Shown: positions 16,748 through 27,063, counted from the first letter of the stretch. The stretch: 64,000 nucleotides of DNA from Niveibacterium sp. SC-1 (GCF_038235435.1 NZ_CP151275.1:3782001-3846000), one strand, 5' to 3'. The notes: generated from the letters alone by a model not told the origin. Translations and numbers: made by a program.

Positions 16748-17413
16748 ATGCAGCAAAGCCGTTCCCGCCCGAGCCGCTCGTGCGTCTGGCTCTTCGATCT
16801 CGACAACACCCTGCACGACGCCAGTCCGCACATCTTTCCGCACATCAACCGCTCGATGACCGAGTACCTCGTGCGCCATCTCGGGCTCGAACACGCGGCC
16901 GCAGACCATTTGCGCGAGGACTACTGGCGCCGCTACGGGGCCACCCTGCTTGGGCTTATGCGGCATCACGGCACGGATCCGGCCCACTTCCTCCATCACA
17001 CCCACCAGTTCCCGGAACTGCCGCGGATGCTGGTGTTCGAGCGCGCGCTGCGCGGGCTGATCAAGCGCCTGCCCGGGCGCAAGGTCGTGTTCACCAACGC
17101 GCCGCGCGCCTATGCGCTCGCCGTGCTCGACCACATGAACGCGCGGCAACTCTTCGATGCGGTGATCGGCATCGAGGCCCTGGGCCTGGCCCCGAAGCCG
17201 CAACCGCTGGCGTATCGCCGCGTGCTGCGTGCGGTCGGCGTGCCGGCGCATCGCTGCATCTTCGTCGAGGACACGCTGGAGAACCTGCGTGCTGGCAAGG
17301 CGCTGGGCATGAAGACGGTATGGGTGAGCCGCAGCCCCTCCGCGCCGGCCTGTGTCGATGTGCGGCTGCCCAGCATCCTGCAGTTGCGCCGGGCCGTCTG
17401 GCTCGCCCGCTGA
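16748..17413 (+). CDS. HAD-superfamily pyrimidine 5'-nucleotidase (SDT1/PHM8 type)
   Basis: A 221-residue HAD hydrolase. The DxDxT motif is WLFDLDNTLHDASPHIFPHIN, a pattern typical of SDT1/PHM8-like pyrimidine 5'-nucleotidases, followed by GATLLGLMRHHGTDP, KVVFTNAPRAYA (motif II), GLAPKPQPLAY (motif III lysine) and CIFVEDTLENLRAGKALGM (motif IV). It probably dephosphorylates UMP/CMP or acts as a house-cleaning phosphatase. The start is ambiguous: ATG 16748 leaves 11 residues before the domain but has no Shine-Dalgarno; ATG 16700 adds 16 residues and is equally in frame. Confidence 0.85.
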   Translation: MQQSRSRPSRSCVWLFDLDNTLHDASPHIFPHINRSMTEYLVRHLGLEHAAADHLREDYWRRYGATLLGLMRHHGTDPAHFLHHTHQFPELPRMLVFERALRGLIKRLPGRKVVFTNAPRAYALAVLDHMNARQLFDAVIGIEALGLAPKPQPLAYRRVLRAVGVPAHRCIFVEDTLENLRAGKALGMKTVWVSRSPSAPACVDVRLPSILQLRRAVWLAR

Positions 17414-17572
17414 GGCCGCGCGCTGCGCCCCGGCGCACGCGTGCGGCGCGGTCAGGCTTGCAAGCCGCGCCGCGCTGGGCCATGTTTCACATCGGTCCAC
17501 TGCGATCCGCCGCACCACCTGCGGCGGCGCAATCGGCCCCGGCGCAATCAGCCCATTTCCCCGCGAGTCCCC

Positions 17573-18709
17573 ATGGACACCGACCGCAACCTGATCGTCT
17601 GCCTTGACGGCACCTGGAACAGTGTCGGTTCCCGGACCAACGTCGTGCGCCTCTACGAGCTCCTGTCGCGTGGCGCGAATCAGCTGACCTACTACGACGA
17701 CGGGGTCGGCATCCCCGACCCGACCGATCCCTGGTGGCGCCAGTGGCGCGAGCGCCTGCGCGGTGGCTGGTTCGGCGCAGGCTTGCTCGACAACGTCATG
17801 CAGGCGTATTCCTGGCTGGCGCGCCAGTACCGCCCCGGGGACCGCATCTTCATCCTGGGCTTCTCGCGTGGCGCCTACACCGCGCGGATGCTCGCTTCGC
17901 TGGTCGGCCGGCCGGGCCTGCCGGTGCTGCAACAGGACGACGAAGCCAGCCTCAAACGCGCGACGGGCTGGGTGCGCGAATGGCGCCTGCATCTAGGCCA
18001 TGAACCGGCGCCGGGGCAGGCCTTCCTGCCTGTGGATGTGCATTTTCTCGGCGCCTGGGACACCGTGGGCGCCTGCGGCGTGCCGCACTGGAACTGGCGG
18101 CCACCGATGGTGCGGATCCGCGGCGTGCGCTTTGGCAACAGCCGGCTGCCCGCACATGTGAAGACCGCGCGCCAGGCCCTGGCGGTTGACGAGCATCGCA
18201 AGGACTACGCGCCCGTGCTGTGGACCGAGCAGGACTCGCCCGACTCGGACATCGCCCAGGTCTGGTTCCCCGGCGCCCATGCGCAGATCGGCGGCGGCTA
18301 TGACGACGACCTGCTGTGCGAACTGCCACTGACCTGGATGTGCCAGGAAGCCTCCCGTGCGGGTCTGCGCTTCGTCGGAACCCCCGAAGCCTGCGAGGCC
18401 TTCGTGCCCCCGCGGGTGCGGCTCGATGGCAGCGAATACCTCGCGCCGTTGATCGACTCCTGGCGCCACTTCGCCGCCGGCATCTATCGCCTCGTCTCCG
18501 CCCGTTGTCTGCGGCGCGTCTGCGTGGACGGCATCAACGAATCGGTGCATCCCAGCGTCTGGAACAAGTGGGCAAATGATCCGGACTATCGGCCCGGCAA
18601 CATCGCCCATCTCGGACGCAAGGACCAGGGCTCACCCTCGGATCCGGACCGCCCCGGCAGCGCGGCCCTTGAGCGCGCCTTCGGCAGAGGCTGCGGGGTG
18701 CCGGAATGA
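17573..18709 (+). CDS. DUF2235 alpha/beta-hydrolase domain protein
   Basis: A 378-residue protein with the DUF2235 (T6SS phospholipase-like) domain. The N-terminal signature is NLIVCLDGTWNSVGSRTNV. The nucleophile elbow is GFSRGAYTAR with S98. Later come FLGAWDTVGACG (a conserved Asp) and VWFPGAHAQIGGGYDDD, whose histidine may complete the triad. No signal peptide or membrane helix is seen, so the product is cytoplasmic or exported by another route. The stop overlaps the start of the next gene by 4 bases (ATGA), so the two are translationally coupled. No T6SS structural genes are in the window. The substrate is unknown; a lipid or phosphodiester target is only inferred from related effectors. 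Confidence 0.82.
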   Translation: MDTDRNLIVCLDGTWNSVGSRTNVVRLYELLSRGANQLTYYDDGVGIPDPTDPWWRQWRERLRGGWFGAGLLDNVMQAYSWLARQYRPGDRIFILGFSRGAYTARMLASLVGRPGLPVLQQDDEASLKRATGWVREWRLHLGHEPAPGQAFLPVDVHFLGAWDTVGACGVPHWNWRPPMVRIRGVRFGNSRLPAHVKTARQALAVDEHRKDYAPVLWTEQDSPDSDIAQVWFPGAHAQIGGGYDDDLLCELPLTWMCQEASRAGLRFVGTPEACEAFVPPRVRLDGSEYLAPLIDSWRHFAAGIYRLVSARCLRRVCVDGINESVHPSVWNKWANDPDYRPGNIAHLGRKDQGSPSDPDRPGSAALERAFGRGCGVPE

Positions 18710-19665
18710 TGCTCACCTTCCTCGATGTCGCGCTGGGACTCACCCTGCTCTATGCGGCGCTCGCGATGTTCTGCTCCTCGGTGGTAGAGGCGATCTCGGC
18801 CCGCATCGGCCTGCGCGGCCAATACTTGCGCGGCGGCCTGCTGCGGGTGGCAGGCGAGGAAGGCCTCTATCGCCGCCTGATTCACCATCCGGCGATCGCC
18901 AGCACCTATCGCGAGCGTCCCGGCACCGGCAATCCCCCGTCCTACCTCGCCTCGGAGCGCTTTGTCTCGGCGCTACTCGACGTGATCCCGACCCGCGCGC
19001 GCGCCATGGGCATGCCGCACGATTTCATGCTGCCCGGCGACGCCGCCCCCGATGCCGAAGCGGCCAACTTCGCCCGCTGCGCCTATTACCTTCAGACCCA
19101 GGGCGTTGCGGTCGGCGCCGTGCTCTCGCGCCTGGCGGACCGCAACGGGACCAGCGCGGAGTCCTTCCACAAGGCGCTCGCCGCCTGGTACGACTCGCAG
19201 ATGGAACGCACCGGCGGCTGGTACAAGCGACGGGTGCAGAAGCTGCTCTTCGCGATCGGCCTCCTGGTGGCTCTGCCCCTGAACATCGACACCGTCGCGA
19301 TTACGCAACGCCTGACCCAGGATCCGGGCCTGCGCGCCTGGGCTTCGGCGGAGGCCGCCAAAGTCGCCGCGAGCGGCTCGGTCAAGGATGTGGACACCCA
19401 GAGCGCCCTCCAGAGCGGCCTGCCGATCGGCTACAACTGCGTGCTGGCGCACCAGCAGGATCTACGCACCCTGGTTTCGAGCTGCTCCCGCGACCTGCAT
19501 GCGCAGGCCTTCAGCGACTGGCTGCTCAAGCTCGTGGGGCTCCTGCTGACCGCCTTTGCAGTGAGCTTCGGCGCGCCCTTCTGGTTCCAGCTGCTGATGA
19601 AGATCGTCGATCTGCGCGGCAGCGGCAATGCGGTCGGCAAGGACGGGGCAAAGAAGGCGGGCTGA
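18706..19665 (+). CDS. Membrane protein of unknown function coupled to the DUF2235 gene
   Basis: A 319-residue protein. Three hydrophobic stretches are visible: residues ~2-27 (FLDVALGLTLLYAALAMFCS), ~180-200 (QKLLFAIGLLVALPLNIDT) and ~270-292 (LLKLVGLLLTAFAVSFGAP). Between them lies a long polar, helical region containing FHKALAAWYDSQMERTGGWYKRRVQ. The end has a striking GAPFWFQLLMKIVDLRGSG block that I recall from other uncharacterised bacterial membrane proteins. It overlaps the upstream hydrolase by 4 bases. The job is unknown; tight coupling suggests that the two products act together, perhaps the membrane protein localising or restraining the hydrolase (inference). Confidence 0.75.
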   Translation: MMLTFLDVALGLTLLYAALAMFCSSVVEAISARIGLRGQYLRGGLLRVAGEEGLYRRLIHHPAIASTYRERPGTGNPPSYLASERFVSALLDVIPTRARAMGMPHDFMLPGDAAPDAEAANFARCAYYLQTQGVAVGAVLSRLADRNGTSAESFHKALAAWYDSQMERTGGWYKRRVQKLLFAIGLLVALPLNIDTVAITQRLTQDPGLRAWASAEAAKVAASGSVKDVDTQSALQSGLPIGYNCVLAHQQDLRTLVSSCSRDLHAQAFSDWLLKLVGLLLTAFAVSFGAPFWFQLLMKIVDLRGSGNAVGKDGAKKAG

Positions 19666-19677
19666 GAAAACTGGCTG

Positions 19678-19704
19678 AGAGGCCACCCGGTCCGGGTACG
19701 CCTC
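19678..19704. terminator. Hairpin between convergent genes
   Basis: GAGGC and ACCCG pair with CGGGT and GCCTC (10 bp with small bulges). There is no T run. It lies between the membrane-protein gene and the convergent GNAT gene. Confidence 0.4.
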
Positions 19705-19713
19705 GGTCCTGGT

Positions 19714-20220
19714 TCAGTCGCGCAGTCGCAGGGCCGGCGCGGCGTCCACGGCGCGGACCATGAGCCGCGAGCCGACGCCGTAACTGCGATCGAGCTCGGT
19801 TGCCACCGGCTTCCAGCCATGACGCAGCCAGAAAGCATCTGCGCCGGCGATCGCCACCAGGCGCACCTCGGACAGACCGAGCGCGCGGGCCGCCTGCGTC
19901 ACGGCATCGACCAGCACGCGCCCCGCGCCGCTGCCGCGCGCGTCCGGCGCCACGGCGAGGTCGTGGAGGAAGAGATGGTCCGGCACCGCCACCCGCGCCA
20001 GCGGGCGGTGCAGCGCGGGCGCGGCGCCTCGCCACGGATGCGCGAACACGTAGGCTGCGAGCCGCGCGCCCTGGTCCGCAACAAAGCAGCTCGCCGAACC
20101 GTGCTTGAAGCGGCTCGCCAGCGCCGCGCGCGGCTCGTGGTAGTCGTGCGCATGGGCCTTGCACTGCAGATCGAAGGCCGCATCCAGATCCGCCACGCGC
20201 ATGGCGCGCGCACGCAGCAT
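19714..20220 (-). CDS. GNAT-family N-acetyltransferase
   Basis: A 168-residue GNAT protein. The acetyl-CoA binding segment is LAVAPDARGSGAGRVLVDAV (motif A, R/QxxGxG/A type), preceded by LFLHDLAV and followed by LGLSEVRLVAIAGADAFW. The substrate cannot be told. It starts 3 bases after the hemB stop (TGA-GGC-ATG), so it is probably translated as the second gene of a hemB unit. An alternative start, MRVADLDAAF, is 18 bases further in. Confidence 0.85.
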   Translation of the reverse strand: MLRARAMRVADLDAAFDLQCKAHAHDYHEPRAALASRFKHGSASCFVADQGARLAAYVFAHPWRGAAPALHRPLARVAVPDHLFLHDLAVAPDARGSGAGRVLVDAVTQAARALGLSEVRLVAIAGADAFWLRHGWKPVATELDRSYGVGSRLMVRAVDAAPALRLRD

Positions 20221-20223
20221 GCC

Positions 20224-21592
<1,369 letters not shown>

Positions 21593-22240
21593 TTACCCCC
21601 GGCCCTCCTCTTCCGCCGGGGGTTTTTGTTTTTCAGGGTCCGGAATCAGGGCCTCGAGCCAGTTCCCGACCACCCGCTCGGTCTCTTCCACGCCGGTCTT
21701 CTTGAGACTGGAGAAGAGCTGGGCCGTGACGTTGTCGCCCCATTGCGGCAGCTGGCTGCGCACTTCCATCAGCGTCGCCGCGGCAGGTCCGCGCGACAGC
21801 TTGTCCGACTTGGTCAGCAGGATATGCACCGGGCGGCCGGTGGGCGCGAACCAGTCGAGCATCTGCCGATCCAGCGGCGTCAGCGGATGACGCGAATCCA
21901 TCAGATGCACCACGCCGATCACGTTCGGCCGGGTGGAGAGGTAGCGTTCGAGCAGGTTGGTCCATTGCCGCCGCACCGCCTCGGGCACGTTGGCATAGCC
22001 GTAGCCTGGCAGGTCTACCAAGGCAACGCCCGAAGGCAGGCGGAAGAAGTTGATCAGCTGCGTGCGGCCCGGCGTCTTCGAGACGAAGGCGAGCCGGTTG
22101 TGACCGACCAGGGTATTGAGCGCGCTGGATTTGCCCGCATTGGAGCGGCCTACGAAGGCGATCTCTGGCGAGTCCGAATCGGGCAGGCCGGAGGGTTTGG
22201 CAATCGAGGTTTCGAAGCGAGCGTGGCGGAAGAGGGACAT
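21593..22240 (-). CDS. engB: Ribosome biogenesis GTP-binding protein EngB/YsxC
   Basis: A ~215-residue essential-type small GTPase needed for assembly of the 50S subunit. The G1 loop is FVGRSNAGKSSALNTL, G2 is PGRTQLINFF, G3 is LVDLPGYGYANV, G4 is LLTKSDKLSRG and G5 lies near LFSSLKKTGVEE. The start at 22240 (MSLFRHARFETS) fits the family; an ATG 36 bases upstream is in frame but adds nothing conserved. The C-terminus has a charged tail (PEKQKPPAEEEGRG). It is divergent from the cytochrome c4 gene. Confidence 0.95.
   Translation of the reverse strand: MSLFRHARFETSIAKPSGLPDSDSPEIAFVGRSNAGKSSALNTLVGHNRLAFVSKTPGRTQLINFFRLPSGVALVDLPGYGYANVPEAVRRQWTNLLERYLSTRPNVIGVVHLMDSRHPLTPLDRQMLDWFAPTGRPVHILLTKSDKLSRGPAAATLMEVRSQLPQWGDNVTAQLFSSLKKTGVEETERVVGNWLEALIPDPEKQKPPAEEEGRG
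21596..21633 (+). terminator. Strong terminator-like hairpin with T5GT5, inside the 3' end of engB
   Basis: CCCCCGGC/GCCGGGGG is followed on the plus strand by TTTTTGTTTTT. On the minus strand the same stem abuts the engB stop codon and may end engB. The T run corresponds to Lys/Gln codons of engB, so it could be chance. Confidence 0.5.
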
Positions 22241-22347
22241 ACGATATGCGGGCGCAGCCTGCGCTGGATGCCGCATGGCCCGATCAGCGGGTAATATCCT
22301 AGAATAGCAGGTTTGAAAAATAACTCGGGTTCGAGGGGATAAGGATA

Positions 22348-23025
22348 ATGTTCATGCCGATCTTCGGGCGCACGCTGGGCCATGCCGTTTTCGTTGGCCT
22401 GATTGCTTTTGCTCCGGCGGTCTTTGCCGCCGAAGGCGCGGCCAAAGCCGACGCCAAGTCTGCACCGCTCGACATGGCCAAGGCCAAGCAAACGGCCGAA
22501 ACCGTCTGCGCCGCCTGCCACACCGCGGATGGCAACAGCGCCATCGCCGCGAACCCGAAGCTTGCCGGTCAGCATCCGGAGTACCTCTACAAGCAGCTGC
22601 ACGACTTCAAGGCCTGGAACGGCAAGCCGGCCGAGCGCGTCAATCCGGTGATGGGCGGCATGGCCGCACCGCTTGAAGAAGCCGACATGAAGGCGCTCGC
22701 CGCCTACTTCGCACAGCAAAAGCCCAAGCTCGCCGCCGTACGCGATCGCAAGACCGCCGAGCAAGGCCAGCAGATCTGGCGCGCCGGCATCGCCGCCAAG
22801 GGCGTGCCCGCCTGTGCGGCCTGCCACGGCCCCGCTGGCGCCGGCCTGCCGGTGCAGTACCCGCGCCTGCAAGCCCAGCACGGCGACTACGTCGAAGCCC
22901 AGCTCAAGCTCTTCCGTGGGAAGGGCCGCACCAATGATGCGAGCGGCATGATGCAGACCATTGCGCTGAAGATGACCGACGAGGAAATCAAGGCCGTCTC
23001 GGATTACGTCCAGGGCCTGCGCTGA
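22348..23025 (+). CDS. Di-haem cytochrome c4-like protein
   Basis: A 225-residue periplasmic cytochrome. A signal peptide (FVGLIAFAPAVFA) precedes two class I cytochrome c domains, each with a CAACH haem-binding motif (C54-H58 and C156-H160). Methionine-rich stretches (NPVMGGMAAPL and MMQTIALKM) can supply the axial Met ligands. The spacing of the two domains is that of cytochrome c4, which delivers electrons to terminal oxidases. A GAGGGGATAAGGAT leads the ATG. The two maturation genes for c-type cytochromes follow directly after a terminator. Confidence 0.9.
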   Translation: MFMPIFGRTLGHAVFVGLIAFAPAVFAAEGAAKADAKSAPLDMAKAKQTAETVCAACHTADGNSAIAANPKLAGQHPEYLYKQLHDFKAWNGKPAERVNPVMGGMAAPLEEADMKALAAYFAQQKPKLAAVRDRKTAEQGQQIWRAGIAAKGVPACAACHGPAGAGLPVQYPRLQAQHGDYVEAQLKLFRGKGRTNDASGMMQTIALKMTDEEIKAVSDYVQGLR

Positions 23026-23045
23026 GTTCGCACGCCGCACTACAG

Positions 23046-23075
23046 AAAGGGGTGGAGCGATCCGCCCCTTTTTCG
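23046..23075 (+). terminator. Intrinsic terminator after the cytochrome c4 gene
   Basis: An 11-bp stem (AAAGGGGTGGA with TCCGCCCCTTT, one G-U pair), GCGA loop and T run lie 20 bases after the stop. Confidence 0.85.
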
Positions 23076-23161
23076 TTTCTCCCGCAGCATCGTGTTACCG
23101 CATTCCGCTTTCTTTCGCAGTCCGGAGGCCGACGCCGCGAGCGGCGCGGGCCTGAGCCTCG

Positions 23162-25189
23162 ATGAAAAAGACTTCCACGCCGCGCGCGCTCTTTGAGCTC
23201 CTGAGCTCGATGCGCTTTGCGATCAGCCTGCTGACGATCCTCGCGATCGCCTCCATCATCGGCACGGTCCTCAAGCAGCACGACAGCTACAACGCCTACC
23301 TCAACCAGTTCGGTCCCTTCTGGTTCCCGATCTTCGAGCGGCTGGGGCTCTACGGCGTGTACAACGCCGGCTGGTTCCTCCTCATCCTCGCCTTCCTTGT
23401 CGGCTCGACCAGCATCTGCATCCTGCGTCACACCCGCCCGATGCTGCGCGAAATGCGCGGCTTCAAGGAGCACGCCCGCGAGTCCTCGCTGCGCCTTTTC
23501 CATCATCACGCCGAGCTTGCCGGCGCGGACTTCGACGCCAGCCACGTCGCGGTGCGTACGCATCTGGCGAGCCAGGGTTTCGCGCTGCGCGAGAACCCGC
23601 GCGAAGACGGCGTGCTGGTGGTGGGAAAACGTGGCGCCTGGAGCCGGATGGGCTACTTCCTCGCCCATGGCGGGCTGGTGATCATCTGCCTCGGAGGCCT
23701 CCTCGACGGCGACCTTCCGCTCAAGGCGCAGCTCGCTTTCGGCGGCAAGCAGGTCACGCCAGGCGATCGCCTCGATGACGACATCCCCGCGGCGAGTCGG
23801 CTTGCGGCTAGCAACTGGAGTTATCGCGGCAACGTCTTCATTCCCGAGGGCAAGTCAGCCGACCAGGCCGTGCTGTCGGTAGGCGACGGCATCCTGTTGC
23901 AGGAACTGCCCTTCATCGTGTCGCTCAAGCAGTTCCACATCGAGCACTACAGCACCGGCCAGCCCAAGCGCTTCGCGAGCGACATCATCCTCACCGACAA
24001 GGCGAGCGGGAAGTCGATCGAGAAGACGATCGAGGTCAACAAGCCCTTCGAATACGCCGGCATCTCGCTCTATCAGGCCAGCTTCGAGGACGGCGGCAGC
24101 CGCCTCGACCTGCGCGCCTTCCCGCTGGGCGGCGGCCCGCCGCTGACCCTGACCGGCGTCGTGGGGGAGCACGGCACGCTCAAGGCCCCGGGCGCCGACT
24201 ACACGGTTGAATACACGGACTTCCGCCCCTTCAACATCGAGAACATGGCGGACGCGCCCTCGCAGGCCAAGGGCATGGCCGTCTTCACCCAGCACCTGGG
24301 CAGCGGCGCCAAGCCGGAGGCACGCAAGGACTTCCGCAACGTGGGCGCGAGCTTCCAGTACAAGCTGCGCGACTCGGCCGGCCAGGCACGCGAGTTCCTC
24401 AACTACATGCTGCCGCTCGAGCAGGACGGACGCTGGTTCCAGATGCTGGGCCTGCGCGAGTCCGCCGCCGAGCCCTTCCGCTTCATGCACCTGCCGCTGG
24501 ATGAAGACGGCAAGCTCGACACCTGGTTCGCGATCCGCGCACGCCTGATCGATCCGGCGCAGCGAGCGGAACTGGCCCACCGCTTTGCGCTTGCCGCGCG
24601 CGGCAAGGCTGCGGCCGAGGGCGATCACCGTCTCGAGGAAACCACCGCGCGGACGATAGCCATCTTCGCGCGCAGCGGCTTCCAGTCCCTTGGGCAATTC
24701 ATCGAGAAGAGCATTCCGGCCGCCGAACGCGAGCGCGCGGCCGACATCTTCCTTCAGGTGCTCGAAGGCGTCGCCTGGCAGGCCTGGCAAATGGAGCGCG
24801 AAACGCACGGCCAGCCCGCGCTGATGAACTCTGCGGCGCGTGCGCAGTACATACGGGATGCGGTCAACGCGGTGAGCGACAGCTTCCAGTACCCTGCCCC
24901 CTTCGTACTGCAGCTGACGGGCTTCCACCAGGTACAGGCCACCGTGCTGCAGGCCACCCGCTCGCCGGGCAAGAAGTGGGTCTACCTGGGTTCGCTCTTG
25001 CTGGTGGCCGGGGTGTTCGCCATGCTGTATGTACGGGAACGCCGCCTTTTCGCACTCGTGAAGCGGGACGGCAGCGTTCTGCTCGCCCTGTCCTCGAACC
25101 GGGCTTCGCTGGACGTGGGCAGGGAATTCGAGCATCACCGGAGTGCGCTGGCGCAGCGTCTCGCGCCTGTCGATCAGGAGTCGCAGTAA
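23162..25189 (+). CDS. resB: Cytochrome c biogenesis protein ResB (Ccs1), System II
   Basis: A 675-residue inner-membrane protein that, with CcsA, moves haem and attaches it to apocytochromes c. Four membrane helices are seen: ~residues 15-35 (FAISLLTILAIASIIGTVL), ~68-90 (AGWFLLILAFLVGSTSICIL), ~165-185 (YFLAHGGLVIICLGGLL) with the conserved His, and ~600-620 (WVYLGSLLLVAGVFAMLYV). A ~410-residue periplasmic domain lies between helices 3 and 4 and contains KPFEYAGISLYQASFEDGG, a typical ResB block. The stop is followed after two bases by ccsA. Confidence 0.95.
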   Translation: MKKTSTPRALFELLSSMRFAISLLTILAIASIIGTVLKQHDSYNAYLNQFGPFWFPIFERLGLYGVYNAGWFLLILAFLVGSTSICILRHTRPMLREMRGFKEHARESSLRLFHHHAELAGADFDASHVAVRTHLASQGFALRENPREDGVLVVGKRGAWSRMGYFLAHGGLVIICLGGLLDGDLPLKAQLAFGGKQVTPGDRLDDDIPAASRLAASNWSYRGNVFIPEGKSADQAVLSVGDGILLQELPFIVSLKQFHIEHYSTGQPKRFASDIILTDKASGKSIEKTIEVNKPFEYAGISLYQASFEDGGSRLDLRAFPLGGGPPLTLTGVVGEHGTLKAPGADYTVEYTDFRPFNIENMADAPSQAKGMAVFTQHLGSGAKPEARKDFRNVGASFQYKLRDSAGQAREFLNYMLPLEQDGRWFQMLGLRESAAEPFRFMHLPLDEDGKLDTWFAIRARLIDPAQRAELAHRFALAARGKAAAEGDHRLEETTARTIAIFARSGFQSLGQFIEKSIPAAERERAADIFLQVLEGVAWQAWQMERETHGQPALMNSAARAQYIRDAVNAVSDSFQYPAPFVLQLTGFHQVQATVLQATRSPGKKWVYLGSLLLVAGVFAMLYVRERRLFALVKRDGSVLLALSSNRASLDVGREFEHHRSALAQRLAPVDQESQ

Positions 25190-25191
25190 CC

Positions 25192-26337
25192 ATGTCCGAA
25201 CTGGCCTCTTCCCAATCCCCTGGCAGCGCATTTCCCACACGCCGCCTGATGGACGGGCTCTTCGTGCTCGCGCTCGCCATCGGTGCCGGCTTCGCCCTGC
25301 AGCGCTTCGGCGCCTACATGGATCTCTACGAGAAGAGCTTCCTGGTGCTGGCCGTGCCGCTCTTCGGCTGGCTCGGCTGGCAATGGCGCGGCCTGCGCAA
25401 TCTGCAGGTGGCGGCCACGCTGGCAGCACTCGCAGCGATCGCGCTCTACCAGCACGATCTGGCGCGTGCCGAGCAGGTCTTCCTGCTCAAGTACTTCCTT
25501 TCGAGCCAGACGGCGATCATGTGGATGAGCGCCCTCGTCTTCTTCGCCACCGGCGCTTACTGGCTGGGGCTGATCGCTCGTGCCCCCTTCGCCGAGCGCA
25601 CCGGCAGCGCCGCCACCTGGATCGCCTGCGGCGCCGCGCTCACCGGCATGCTGGTGCGCTGGTACGAGTCCTATCTCATCGGCACCGACGTCGGCCACAT
25701 CCCGATCTCGAATCTCTACGAGGTCTTCGTGCTCTTCGTGATGATCACGGCCCTGCTCTACCTGCGCTATGAGCAGCGCTACGGCACGCGCCGGCTGGGG
25801 GCCTTCGTGATGCTGGTGGAATCAGCCGCGGTCGGCTTCCTGCTCTGGTACGCCTTCTCCCGCGGCGCGCACGAGATCCAGCCGCTGATCCCGGCGCTCC
25901 AGTCCTACTGGATGAAGATCCATGTGCCGGCCAACTTCATCGGCTACGGCGCCTTCTCGCTCGCCGCGATGATCGGGGTCGCCTGGCTGCTCGCCGAACG
26001 CGGCATCCTCGCCAGCCGGCTCCCCTCGCTCGAACTGATGGACGACGTGATGTACCGCGCCATCGCCATCGGCTTCGCGTTCTTCACGGTGGCGACCATC
26101 CTTGGCGCGCTATGGGCGGCCGAAGCCTGGGGTACCTACTGGCAGTGGGACCCGAAGGAAACCTGGGCACTGATCGTCTGGCTCAACTACGCCGCCTGGC
26201 TGCACATCCGCCTGACCAAAGGCCTGCGTGGTGCCATGCTGGCCTGGTGGGCCGTAGTGGGCCTGCTGGTGACGAGCTTCGCGTTCCTGGGCGTGAACAT
26301 GTTCCTCTCCGGGCTGCACTCCTACGGCTCACTGTGA
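25192..26337 (+). CDS. ccsB: Cytochrome c biogenesis protein CcsA/CcsB (WWD haem-handling protein)
   Basis: A 381-residue inner-membrane protein with about eight transmembrane helices, the partner of ResB in System II. The WWD haem-handling motif is WGTYWQWDPKETWALIVWL, and HIPISNLYEVFVLF and KIHVPANFIGYGAF supply conserved periplasmic and transmembrane histidines. The start MSELASS at 25192 follows TCAGGAG and leaves only two bases between resB and this gene. In betaproteobacteria this gene is usually called ccsB and its partner resB or ccsA, so names vary. Confidence 0.95.
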   Translation: MSELASSQSPGSAFPTRRLMDGLFVLALAIGAGFALQRFGAYMDLYEKSFLVLAVPLFGWLGWQWRGLRNLQVAATLAALAAIALYQHDLARAEQVFLLKYFLSSQTAIMWMSALVFFATGAYWLGLIARAPFAERTGSAATWIACGAALTGMLVRWYESYLIGTDVGHIPISNLYEVFVLFVMITALLYLRYEQRYGTRRLGAFVMLVESAAVGFLLWYAFSRGAHEIQPLIPALQSYWMKIHVPANFIGYGAFSLAAMIGVAWLLAERGILASRLPSLELMDDVMYRAIAIGFAFFTVATILGALWAAEAWGTYWQWDPKETWALIVWLNYAAWLHIRLTKGLRGAMLAWWAVVGLLVTSFAFLGVNMFLSGLHSYGSL

Positions 26338-26342
26338 CGGCG

Positions 26343-26867
26343 ATGAAAGCTTGGCGCTCCCTCCTCCTGCTCTGCATCGCGCTCAGCTTCGGCGCGGCCC
26401 AGGCGCAGGTGTACAAGTGGCAGGATGAAAAAGGCCGGACCATCTACGGCGACACGCCCCCCTCGGGCGTGAAGGCAAGTCCGGTCGAGGCGCCGATAAC
26501 CGTCATCCACGACGACAACGCACCGCCGCTCGCGCCCACCGCGCCGGAGGCGCCCGCCGCGCAGCGTGCGCCCGAGGCACCACGCGCGCCCGCGGCGTAT
26601 TCGTCGCCGAACAGCGCGGATCAGGAGCGCGCCGCCAAGCGCGAGCGCATGATCGCGCGCTGCAAGGCTGACCGCGGCGTGGATTGCGAGGACGAGGTCG
26701 ACGCCCTGCTCGACGGCCCGGCCAATCTCGCCTATCCGGATGAGTACCCCTACTGGGTGCACACCCGTCCGCCGCGGCCCTTGCCGCCGCCGCGTCCGCC
26801 CAAACCCCCGGTCAAGCCGAAGCCGCCCACCGGCAAACCTGGCACGGGTATCGCAAAGGATCTCTGA
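26343..26867 (+). CDS. Secreted DUF4124-domain protein with proline-rich tail
   Basis: A 174-residue protein with a signal peptide (MKAWRSLLLLCIALSFGAAQA), then a DUF4124 domain (QVYKWQDEKGRTIYGDTPPSGV) whose aromatic-rich motif is typical. The middle is Ala/Pro-rich and disordered; KRERMIARCKADRGVDCEDEVD holds two cysteines. The C-terminus is strongly Pro-rich (PRPLPPPRPPKPPVKPKP). It is probably an envelope protein; no molecular function is known to me. It starts 5 bases after ccsB and is likely part of that operon. Confidence 0.85.
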   Translation: MKAWRSLLLLCIALSFGAAQAQVYKWQDEKGRTIYGDTPPSGVKASPVEAPITVIHDDNAPPLAPTAPEAPAAQRAPEAPRAPAAYSSPNSADQERAAKRERMIARCKADRGVDCEDEVDALLDGPANLAYPDEYPYWVHTRPPRPLPPPRPPKPPVKPKPPTGKPGTGIAKDL

Positions 26868-26924
26868 GGGAACTTCGCGTCACAGACATGATCTTTCCCT
26901 TCGACGCGAGGCATAATCGCGTCT

Positions 26925-27020
26925 GGCAAAGGGGAGTAGCTCTTCGCCGTCGCGTCGTCATCACGGAGTCCGCTCCCGGCGCACGGGCAGCCGCAAGGCT
27001 GTGAGCAAGACCTTTACCGG
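26925..27020 (+). promoter_or_regulatory. yybP-ykoY (manganese) riboswitch ahead of htpX
   Basis: The conserved blocks of this aptamer are present in order: AAAGGGGAGTAGC at 26928-26940, a GTCGTCATCACGG segment, GGGCAGCCGCAAGGCTGTGA and GCAAGACCTTTACC at 27005-27018. These build the two coaxial legs that bind Mn2+ in the family. The expression platform follows: a hairpin at 27015-27042 (ACCGGC...GCCGGT) and a terminator at 27064-27099. A CATAAT at 26912-26917 is a weak -10 candidate. Confidence 0.85.
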
Positions 27021-27063
27021 CTGTTCAAAGAACAGTGCCGGTGAAGGGACTTACCTGATGATC

